NCBI GenBank assembly: GCA_030609125.1
Contig: JAUWCW010000023.1
Location: 1-12,738, forward strand
Source: JAUWCW01 sp030609125 [NCBI: Candidatus Rokuibacteriota bacterium]
GTDB taxonomy: Bacteria > JAUVQV01
DNA length: 12,738 bases
Direction of reading: 5' to 3'
In this document: piece after piece, positions 1 to 8,418 of the stretch
How positions within the stretch are numbered: position 1 is the stretch's first letter
Layout: every line of letters starts with the position of its first letter
Program-made: the position numbers and the translations under genes
The notes under the pieces: generated by a model
What the model saw: the letters and a program-made list of their open reading frames with translations, nothing else
What the model was told of the DNA's origin: nothing
Databases searched by the model: none

Positions 1-810
1 CACGTCTCCATGACCTACGGGCTCAAGGGGCCGAACGCCTGCGTCGTGACGGCCTGCGCCAGCGGCAACAACTCCCTGGCATCCGCTGCCCGCAGGATAA
101 TGCTCGGGGAGGCGACGGCTATGCTCGCCGGCGGTACGGAAGCGGGGATCACTCCCATGGGCATCAGCGGTTTCAACGGCCTCAAGGCTCTCTCCACCCG
201 CAACGACGAGCCCGCGGGAGCGTCCCGGCCCTTCGATCTTGAGCGTGACGGTTTCGTCATGGGAGAGGGGGCGGGGGTCCTCGTCCTGGAGTCGGCGGAG
301 CACGCTCTGGCCCGGGGCGCGCGCATCTACGCCGAGCTGGCGGGCTACGGGGAGACCGCCGACGCCTACCACGTGACCGCTCCCGCGCCGGGAGGGGAGG
401 GCGCGGCGCGGTGCATGAAGAGGGCCCTTCTTTCCGCCGGCCTCGAACCCGGGCAGATCGGGTACATCAATGCTCACGGGACGTCGACCAGGTCCAACGA
501 CCAGGCGGAGACGGAGGCGATCAAGAGGGTCTTCGGCGAGGATGCCTACCGCATACCCGTCAGTTCCACCAAGTCCATGACGGGCCACCTCCTCGGCGCC
601 GCCAGCGGCATCGAGGCCATCGTTTCGGTTCTCGTCATCGACCGCAAGGTGATACCCCCCACCACGAACCTCGACAACCCCGACCCCGGCTGTGATCTCG
701 ATTACGTGCCGAACGAGGCCCGCAAGGCGGACGTCAGGGCCGTCCTGAGCAACTCTTTCGGCTTCGGCGGCGTCAACGGCTGCGTGGTCTTCACGGAATT
801 CACTCCCTGA
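1..810 (+). CDS. fabF: Beta-ketoacyl-ACP synthase II (FabF), 3' part only
   Basis: The gene is open at the left edge; the reading frame runs from base 1 and an internal ATG at 10 is not the real start. FabF condenses malonyl-ACP with acyl-ACP to elongate fatty acids in the cytoplasm. The thiolase-fold catalytic triad is visible: the nucleophile Cys in TACASG (codon 19 of the window), His in NAHGTST (codon 159) and His in [13 protein letters not shown] (codon 196). Their spacing matches E. coli FabF Cys163/His303/His340, so about 144 N-terminal residues lie outside the window. The C-terminus carries the usual NSFGFGG loop. The next gene, rnc, starts 73 bases on; a fabF-rnc order is common in bacteria. 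The family assignment is essentially certain; FabF rather than FabB is chosen from the overall wording of the motifs. Confidence 0.97.
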   Translation, partial: HVSMTYGLKGPNACVVTACASGNNSLASAARRIMLGEATAMLAGGTEAGITPMGISGFNGLKALSTRNDEPAGASRPFDLERDGFVMGEGAGVLVLESAEHALARGARIYAELAGYGETADAYHVTAPAPGGEGAARCMKRALLSAGLEPGQIGYINAHGTSTRSNDQAETEAIKRVFGEDAYRIPVSSTKSMTGHLLGAASGIEAIVSVLVIDRKVIPPTTNLDNPDPGCDLDYVPNEARKADVRAVLSNSFGFGGVNGCVVFTEFTP

Positions 811-883
811 CCGGGTTCCTTCCCGCTCCCCCCACCGTGCGTATCCGGAGAATGCCCCTTTTGAAAGAATCAGCTTCCGGGAG

Positions 884-1591
884 ATGATGGGCGTGGAAAC
901 CGGACAGAGCCACGACGATCTGCAGCGGCGGATCGGCTACGACTTCAGGGATCCCGGCTTTCTCAGGGAAGCCCTCACCCACAGCTCGTTTGCCAATGAG
1001 AAGCCCGGCGGCGGGGCGGAGCACAACGAGCGGCTGGAGTTTCTCGGGGATGCCGTCCTCGGCCTGGCCGCTGCGGGGTACCTGTGCGAACTCTTTCCCG
1101 ATGTCCGGGAAGGGGAGCTCTCACGGCTGCGGGCCCGGCTGGTGAACGAGAAGTCGCTGGCGGAGGCGGCGCGGCGGCTGGACTTGGGAGAGCACCTTCT
1201 CCTGGGCCGGGGTGAGGAAAGATCCGGGGGAAGGCGGAAGCAGTCCATACTCGCCGACGCGGCGGAGGCTCTCGTGGGAGCGGTCTTCCGCGACGGCGGC
1301 TGGTCGGAGGCGTACCGGGTGGTTCGGAGTTTCTTTCTTCAGACGCCGGAGGGCGGTGTTCTCCGGGCCACGCCGGATGCCAAGACCAGGCTCCAGGAGC
1401 TGTGCCAGGAAAGGTTTCGGGAGGCGCCCCGCTACCGTCTTCTCTCCCAGAGCGGCCCTTCCCACGTGCCGATCTTCACCGTGGCCGTCGTCAGGGGCGA
1501 CGAGGCCCTGGCGGAGGGAACGGGGAAAAGCAAGAAGGAAGCCGAGCAGGCCGCCGCCGAGGAAGCCCTGGAGAAGCTGGATCGCCCATGA
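884..1591 (+). CDS. rnc: Ribonuclease III
   Basis: RNase III cleaves double-stranded RNA, processing rRNA precursors and structured mRNAs. From the ATG at 884 the protein has 235 residues, normal for the family. The signature HNERLEFLGD lies at residues 47-56, giving metal ligands Glu49, Glu52 and Asp56; the second acidic pair is Asp125 and Glu128 in ADAAEALVGA. A double-stranded RNA-binding domain covers about residues 164-232, ending in the typical GTGKSKKEAEQAAAEEAL. The start is uncertain. ATG 884, ATG 887 and GTG 893 share the frame, and the only good ribosome-binding site (GGGAG, 879-883) is spaced best for GTG 893, which would remove three residues. The stop codon overlaps the der start (ATGA), so the two genes are probably translationally coupled. 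Confidence 0.95.
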   Translation: MMGVETGQSHDDLQRRIGYDFRDPGFLREALTHSSFANEKPGGGAEHNERLEFLGDAVLGLAAAGYLCELFPDVREGELSRLRARLVNEKSLAEAARRLDLGEHLLLGRGEERSGGRRKQSILADAAEALVGAVFRDGGWSEAYRVVRSFFLQTPEGGVLRATPDAKTRLQELCQERFREAPRYRLLSQSGPSHVPIFTVAVVRGDEALAEGTGKSKKEAEQAAAEEALEKLDRP

Positions 1592-2919
1592 TCTCATCGC
1601 CCGTGGTGGCCATAATCGGCCGTCCGAACGTCGGCAAATCGACCCTCTTCAACCGTCTTGTGGGCCGCCGCCAGGCCATAGTCGACAACGAGCCGGGGGT
1701 GACCCGGGACCGCCAGTACGGGGTCGTGGAGTGGGCGGGCCGCCGCTTCACCCTGGTCGACACCGGCGGTTTCGACGCCTTCGCCGAGGAAGAGATGACC
1801 GTGCGTATCCGGGAGCAGGCGGCGGCGGCCCTCGGTGAGGCCTCCCTGGTCCTCTTCGTCGTCGATGCCCTGGAAGGGTTGAACCCCCTGGAGGTGGAAC
1901 TGGCCAGGATCCTGAGGGCCAAGGGGGAGGGCCGGGTCCTGCTGCTGGCCAACAAGGTCGACAACCCCGGACGCGAGGAGGGTATCTACGATTTCTACCG
2001 GCTGGGGGTGGAGCGGGTCTTTCCCGTTTCAGCCGAGCACGGCCTCGGCTTCGACGATGTCCTCGACGCGGTGGTGCGGATTCTGCCCGCGGGGGACGTT
2101 TCCGAGGAGAAGGAGCGGCCCCTGCAGGCGGCCATCGTCGGCCGCCCCAACGTCGGCAAGTCCTCTCTCGTCAACGCCATCCTCGGTGAGCAGAGGGTCA
2201 TCGTCGACAGCACTCCGGGGACGACGCGCGACGCCGTCGACACGCCGTTCGTCTTCGACGGCAGCCCCTGGGTGCTGATCGACACGGCGGGCATCCGCCG
2301 GCGGGGAAAGATAGATCGAACGCTGGAGAAGTACAGCGTCATCAGGGCCCGGCGCGCCATAGAGAGGACCGACGTCTGCGTCCTGGCTCTTGACGCGGAG
2401 GAGATGGTGACGGACCAGGACGCCAACATCGGGGGCCTCATAACCGAGGCCGAGAAGGGTTGCGTCATCGCCGTCAACAAGTGGGACCTGGTCGACATGG
2501 GGCCGCGGGCCGGCGACGAGTACAAGCGCAAGATCGCCGAAAGCCTGAAGCACCTCTCCTGGGCGCCGCTGGTCTTCACCTCGGCCCTGACGGGGAGGGG
2601 GATAGAGAAGCTGCTGGGGGCGGTGAGCAGGGCCCACGTGCAGTTCACCCGCAGGATTTCGACCCCCGATCTGAACAGCTTCTTCCGCGGCGCCGTCCGG
2701 GCCTACAAGCCGCCGACGTACAAGGGCAAGTCCGTCTCCCTCGGCTACATAACACAGGAGAAGACGGGCCCGCCGACCTTCGCCGTTCTGGTGAACGACC
2801 CGGCGAGGGTGCACTTCACCTACCGCCGCTACCTGGTGAACAGGATACGGGAAGAATTCGGCCTGGAGGGAACCGCCGTGGTGCTCCGGTTCAAGGCCAA
2901 AAAGAGCTCGCGGTGCTGA
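1588..2919 (+). CDS. der: Ribosome-assembly GTPase Der (EngA)
   Basis: Der has two tandem G domains and acts in late assembly of the 50S ribosomal subunit. The ATG at 1588 is chosen because it overlaps the rnc stop by four bases and begins MISSPVVAIIGRPNVGKS; the frame is open further upstream but only as read-through of rnc. The product has 443 residues, close to Bacillus Der (436). G domain 1 has its P-loop GRPNVGKS at 11-18, DTGG at 58-61 and NKVD at 122-125. G domain 2 has GRPNVGKS at 185-192, DTAG at 232-235 and NKWD at 297-300. The C-terminal KH-like domain covers about 350-443. There is no strong ribosome-binding site of its own, consistent with coupling to rnc. Nothing is missing. Confidence 0.97.
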   Translation: MISSPVVAIIGRPNVGKSTLFNRLVGRRQAIVDNEPGVTRDRQYGVVEWAGRRFTLVDTGGFDAFAEEEMTVRIREQAAAALGEASLVLFVVDALEGLNPLEVELARILRAKGEGRVLLLANKVDNPGREEGIYDFYRLGVERVFPVSAEHGLGFDDVLDAVVRILPAGDVSEEKERPLQAAIVGRPNVGKSSLVNAILGEQRVIVDSTPGTTRDAVDTPFVFDGSPWVLIDTAGIRRRGKIDRTLEKYSVIRARRAIERTDVCVLALDAEEMVTDQDANIGGLITEAEKGCVIAVNKWDLVDMGPRAGDEYKRKIAESLKHLSWAPLVFTSALTGRGIEKLLGAVSRAHVQFTRRISTPDLNSFFRGAVRAYKPPTYKGKSVSLGYITQEKTGPPTFAVLVNDPARVHFTYRRYLVNRIREEFGLEGTAVVLRFKAKKSSRC

Positions 2920-2925
2920 AAGGAG

Positions 2926-2954
2926 TTGAAACCTGTAAGCTTCCGTGTTATAAG
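2926..2954 (+). promoter_or_regulatory. Sigma70-type promoter for metK-ahcY
   Basis: A -35 box TTGAAA (2926-2931, 5 of 6 consensus bases) is followed after 17 bases by a -10 box TATAAG (2949-2954, 5 of 6). A TG sits one base before the -10 (2946-2947), as in extended -10 promoters. This is the only AT-rich patch between der and metK and begins 7 bases after the der stop. Transcription would start near 2961, leaving a leader of about 76 bases. It makes metK-ahcY a unit separate from rnc-der. Predicted from sequence only. Confidence 0.62.
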
Positions 2955-3036
2955 AACTTTCTTTGAACGTGTGCCGGTGAGCGGATAACGCCCGGTCTCA
3001 GAAGGCGCGGGCAGCAAGGAGCACGGAGGGATCACC

Positions 3037-5476
<2,440 letters not shown>

Positions 5477-5499
5477 CCCGGACGGTACCGTGGCGGAAT

Positions 5500-5534
5500 C
5501 TCCCCGGCCGGGCTGCGCCGGGGAGTTTTCTTTT
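5500..5534 (+). terminator. Intrinsic terminator after metK-ahcY
   Basis: A perfect 9-bp GC-rich stem (CTCCCCGGC at 5500-5508 with GCCGGGGAG at 5517-5525) closes an 8-base loop and is followed directly by TTTTCTTTT (5526-5534). It lies 24 bases after the ahcY stop. The first ABC ATPase gene starts only 14 bases beyond the T-run, so the hairpin may also act as an attenuator for that gene. Confidence 0.88.
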
Positions 5535-5548
5535 GGGAGACAGGGAGC

Positions 5549-6373
5549 ATGACCCGGGATCGGGGACTGATAGAGCTCAGGGATGTCAGCTGCAGCTATC
5601 CGCTGCTGGACGGGGAGCGCCGGACGGCTCTGCGCGAGGTCTCCCTCGAGGTGCGAGAGGGAGAGGTGCTGGTCGTCCTCGGCGCCGGCGGGGCGGGCAA
5701 AACCACCCTCGCCTGCGTGCTGGCGGGCGTCACGGCGCCGGAGGCGGGCACAGTCAGGCGGGGGCCGGCCCTGTCGGGGCAGGGAGACTCATCCCTGCCC
5801 GTCGGCCTGGTAACCCAGAACCCTGAGGACACCTTCACCAGTCCCGTCGTGCGGGAGGAGATGGGGCTCATCCTGCAGAACCTGGAGTGGGCGGACGGGG
5901 AAATCGACCGGGCCGTGGACGCCATGCTGGCGGAGGTCGGCCTCGGCGGCCACGCCGAAGTCTCCCCCACCCTCCTTTCGGGCGGGCAGAAGCAGATTCT
6001 GGCCCTGGCGTCGACACTCATTGCCGATCCGGCCCTGCTGGTCCTGGACGAGCCGCTTTCTCTTCTTGACAGGCGCGGAAGGGAGGAGGTGTCCACCCTC
6101 CTGAGCCGCCGGTCGGAACGGGCCGGGAGAGCGGAGGTCTACCTTTCCAGCGAAGTGGGGGACGCGCTGAGGGGCGACAGGACAATCGTTCTCGCCCGGG
6201 GCAGCGTGGCCTGGGAGGGCCCCTCGGCGGAACTGCCCCTCTCCGAAGATGCCCTCGCCGAATGGGGGCTGCTCACCCCCGACCTTTCCCTGCTGGCGGG
6301 GCTTCTCTTCCCTCCTCCGGCGCCGGAGGGCAGAGCGCTCTGGCGTGCGGACGAGCTGGCGCGGCGCCTGTGA
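5549..6373 (+). CDS. ecfA: ECF-type ABC transporter ATPase, first subunit (altered H-loop)
   Basis: This looks like one of the paired ATPases that drive energy-coupling-factor vitamin or metal importers, working as a heterodimer on the inner face of the membrane. The protein has 274 residues. Walker A GAGGAGKT is at 45-52, the Q-loop Gln90 in VTQNPED, a perfect LSGGQ at 143-147, and Walker B LLVLDE ends at Glu168. The switch His that normally follows the D-loop is replaced: the segment reads VYLSSEVGDAL with Ser200/Ser201 where T-H is expected. The rest, about 210-274, is a poorly conserved tail. A GGGAG at 5535-5539 is a suitable ribosome-binding site; a nearer AGGGAG is too close. The stop overlaps the GTG of the next ATPase. 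No T or S component is adjacent, so the substrate cannot be named; ECF is inferred from the pairing and the Q-loop wording. Confidence 0.85.
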   Translation: MTRDRGLIELRDVSCSYPLLDGERRTALREVSLEVREGEVLVVLGAGGAGKTTLACVLAGVTAPEAGTVRRGPALSGQGDSSLPVGLVTQNPEDTFTSPVVREEMGLILQNLEWADGEIDRAVDAMLAEVGLGGHAEVSPTLLSGGQKQILALASTLIADPALLVLDEPLSLLDRRGREEVSTLLSRRSERAGRAEVYLSSEVGDALRGDRTIVLARGSVAWEGPSAELPLSEDALAEWGLLTPDLSLLAGLLFPPPAPEGRALWRADELARRL

Positions 6374-7263
6374 CGATACGGCTGCGCGACGTCCACTTCA
6401 CGTACGCCGCCGGTACGCCCTGGGCGCGTCCCGTTCTGAAGGGGATCGACCTCGAAGTTCCGGCGGGCGAGTGCCTCGGCATTCTGGGGGGCAACGGGTC
6501 GGGGAAGACCACCCTCGTGAGGCACATGAACGGGCTGCTCCTGCCCCAGCGGGGAACGGTGCAGGTGGGAGAGATAACGCTCACCCCGAAAACGAAGTCC
6601 TCCCGTCTGCTCTCCGGTGAGACGGGACTGGTCTTTCAGTTTCCCGAAAAGCAGCTTTTCGCGGAGACGGTCTACGATGATATCGCCTTCGGCCTGGAGT
6701 TTGCCGGTTCTCCCGCCGGCGAGATCCCCGGGCGGGTGGAGGAGGCGCTCCGGCAGGTGGGGCTCGACCCCGGCACGTACGGGCGCCGTTCGCCCTTCTC
6801 CCTCAACTGGGGAGAGAAGCGGCAGGTCGCAATAGCCGGGGTCCTGGTCCTCGATACCCCCAGGCTCGTCTTTGACGAACCGGGAGCGGGCCTCGATCCG
6901 GCGGGGCGCCGGAGGATCACCGACCTCATGCGTGAGCTGGCGGGACGGGGCAAGACGGTGATGGTGGTCTCCCACCATCTGGACGACATCTTCCGGGTCG
7001 CCGACAGGCTCGCCGTCCTCGGAGACGGACGGGTCGTATTCCACGGATCGCTGGAAGAGCTGTGCCGCCACGACGATCTGGACCGGTGGGGGCTCGAGTG
7101 GCCGCCCCTGATCAGGGCCGTGAAGGCCGTCGCCGCGCGCCACCCCGGCCTTGAGACAGCCGTGCGCACCCCCCGGGAAGCCGCCGCGGTCCTCCGCCCC
7201 CTCCTGCAAAGTGCCCCCTCCACACCTCCCCCTCTTGGCAAAGGGGGATTGAGGGGGATTTGA
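6370..7263 (+). CDS. ecfA: ECF-type ABC transporter ATPase, second subunit (degenerate signature)
   Basis: This is the partner of the preceding ATPase. The GTG at 6370 is chosen because it overlaps the upstream stop (GTGA) and places the usual TIRLRDVHFTY start at the N-terminus; an in-frame ATG at 6262 lies inside the first gene. The product has 297 residues. Walker A GGNGSGKT is at 40-47, Gln90 in VFQFPEKQLF is the ECF-like Q-loop, Walker B ends at Asp169-Glu170, and the switch His202 (VVSHHLDD) is present. The ABC signature is unusual: where LSGGE/Q is expected it reads LNWGE (145-149, bases 6802-6816), with Asn and Trp replacing Ser and the first Gly. The last residues (about 284-297) are encoded by a repeat-like element and are probably not part of the original fold. 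The neighbours give no substrate. Confidence 0.88.
   Translation: MTIRLRDVHFTYAAGTPWARPVLKGIDLEVPAGECLGILGGNGSGKTTLVRHMNGLLLPQRGTVQVGEITLTPKTKSSRLLSGETGLVFQFPEKQLFAETVYDDIAFGLEFAGSPAGEIPGRVEEALRQVGLDPGTYGRRSPFSLNWGEKRQVAIAGVLVLDTPRLVFDEPGAGLDPAGRRRITDLMRELAGRGKTVMVVSHHLDDIFRVADRLAVLGDGRVVFHGSLEELCRHDDLDRWGLEWPPLIRAVKAVAARHPGLETAVRTPREAAAVLRPLLQSAPSTPPPLGKGGLRGI
7225..7261 (+). repeat. G-rich dispersed-repeat-like element inside the end of the ATPase gene
   Basis: TCCCCCT (7227-7233) and AGGGGGA (7242-7248) form a perfect 7-bp inverted repeat around CTTGGCAA, followed by a second GGGGGATTT-type block, so AGGGGGATT occurs twice as GGGGGATT-GA-GGGGGATT. From memory, near-identical elements are scattered between genes in deltaproteobacterial, Nitrospirota and related genomes; that needs checking against this genome. 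Here the element is translated as the last residues (PPPLGKGGLRGI) of the upstream ATPase and supplies its stop codon. No T-run follows, so it is not an obvious terminator. Confidence 0.6.
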
Positions 7264-7282
7264 TAGTCCGTTCTCGGTTGGG

Positions 7283-7300
7283 CGCAGGCTGAAGCCTGCG
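7283..7300. repeat. Small palindromic element between ATPase and mscS
   Basis: CGCAGGCT (7283-7290) and AGCCTGCG (7293-7300) form a perfect 8-bp inverted repeat around GA. It lies 20 bases after the ATPase stop. The extended form ending in GCGGCTACA resembles short intergenic palindromes I recall from several bacterial groups. It could be a REP-like element; with a 2-base loop and no T-run it is a poor terminator. Confidence 0.5.
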
Positions 7301-7343
7301 GCTACATCGGGTCGGGGTCGTCCCGTCGACTGCCCGGGGGGCA

Positions 7344-8396
7344 ATGGTTTACAATGCACGGATGGAAATGCTCCCGGTGATCCGCATCACGCCGTCGCCT
7401 TTCATCGACGCGGTGATCATCGTCGTCGCCTCGGCGGTGGCGGCGCTCCTGATCGATCTTTTCGTCACCCGGGTCGTTTCCCGGCTCGTCTCGTCCACCT
7501 CTTCCGATTTCGACGACCGGCTCATCGCCGCTCTCCACCGCCCCGTCTTTCTGACCGCCTTCCTCCTGGGAACGGCCCTGGCGATGAGGGTGCTCAACCT
7601 TCCCCTCATCTACTTCAACACCGTTCAGACACTCCTCGTCATCATCTGGTCGGTGGCGGTGGTGCGCATCGCCGGTGTCGTCTTCGACTATCTTCCCCGC
7701 TTCATCCCGGGAGATTCGAGCGCCGGCCAGCACCTGGGTACGCTCCTGAAGAACATCACCGTCGTCATCGTCCTCGCCCTGGGGGTCATGGGGGTGCTCT
7801 CGGCCTGGAGCGTCAGCATCACGCCCCTCCTGGCCTCGGCGGGGATCGCCGGCGCGGCGGTCGCCTTCGCCGCCAAGGACACGATCGCCAATTTCCTCGG
7901 CGGCATCAGCGTTCTCGTCGATCGCCCCTACAGCGTGGGCCACTACATCGTTCTCGAGAGCGGGGAGAGGGGAGAGGTGGTGGACATAGGCCTGCGAAGC
8001 ACCAGGATCAAGACCCGCGACGACGTCCTCATCACGGTCCCCAACTCCCTGATGGCGACCTCCAAGATCATCAACGAGAGCGCTCCCATCAAGAGGTTCA
8101 GGGTGCGCCTGCCGGTGGGGGTCGCCTACGGCTCCGACCCGGCCCAGGTTGAGAGAATCCTCCTTGGGATCGCCGCCTCGCACGAGGGGGTCGAGAAGGC
8201 GCCGGAACCGAGGGTGCGCTTCCGCGCCTTCGCCGACTCGTCACTGAGCTTCGAGCTGCTCTGCTGGGCCGACGACCCCATGAACAAGGGTAAGATAATC
8301 CACGAGCTCAACCTGGCGATCTACGAGCGGTTCAACGCCGAGGGCGTGACCATCCCGTTTCCCCAGCGCGACGTTCACCTGCACCGGACGGAATAG
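7344..8396 (+). CDS. MscS-family mechanosensitive ion channel
   Basis: This is a small-conductance mechanosensitive channel of the inner membrane, a family that opens under membrane tension to release solutes on osmotic downshock. The product has 350 residues from ATG 7344 (344 from ATG 7362), slightly longer than E. coli MscS (286). Hydrophobic segments lie at about 20-45, 67-85, 92-116 and 135-155, followed by the glycine/alanine-rich pore helix around 160-192 (SAGIAGAAVAFAAKDTIANF) and the cytoplasmic beta domain. The C-terminal region ends with the family's typical IPFPQRDVHL. The extra N-terminal helices fit MscS relatives larger than the E. coli prototype. The start is unsure: only a run of six G precedes ATG 7344, and a possible -10 box (TACAAT, 7350-7355) overlaps the first codons. 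It is convergent with the operon on the minus strand, 22 bases apart. Confidence 0.93.
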   Translation: MVYNARMEMLPVIRITPSPFIDAVIIVVASAVAALLIDLFVTRVVSRLVSSTSSDFDDRLIAALHRPVFLTAFLLGTALAMRVLNLPLIYFNTVQTLLVIIWSVAVVRIAGVVFDYLPRFIPGDSSAGQHLGTLLKNITVVIVLALGVMGVLSAWSVSITPLLASAGIAGAAVAFAAKDTIANFLGGISVLVDRPYSVGHYIVLESGERGEVVDIGLRSTRIKTRDDVLITVPNSLMATSKIINESAPIKRFRVRLPVGVAYGSDPAQVERILLGIAASHEGVEKAPEPRVRFRAFADSSLSFELLCWADDPMNKGKIIHELNLAIYERFNAEGVTIPFPQRDVHLHRTE

Positions 8397-8418
8397 AAGA
8401 ACGACAGTGCGTGGTTTG

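Noticed and set aside
811-883. Promoter or terminator between fabF and rnc
   Set aside because: A TTGAAA at 861 has no matching -10 box, and the only inverted repeat (CCGGA/TCCGG, 26 bases apart) is too weak and lacks a T-run.
2961-3036. SAM or SAH riboswitch in the metK leader
   Set aside because: The leader is too short for SAM-I, and I could not match the conserved cores of SAM-II, SAH or SAM/SAH types as I remember them; only weak 5-bp hairpins are present.
7225-7300. CRISPR-like or insertion-sequence ends
   Set aside because: Two different short palindromes with no regular spacing, no transposase and no target-site duplication; better explained as dispersed intergenic repeats.
6139-7359. 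Minus-strand frame of about 400 codons opposite the ABC ATPases
   Set aside because: Shadow frame; the + strand carries complete Walker and Q-loop motifs in both genes.
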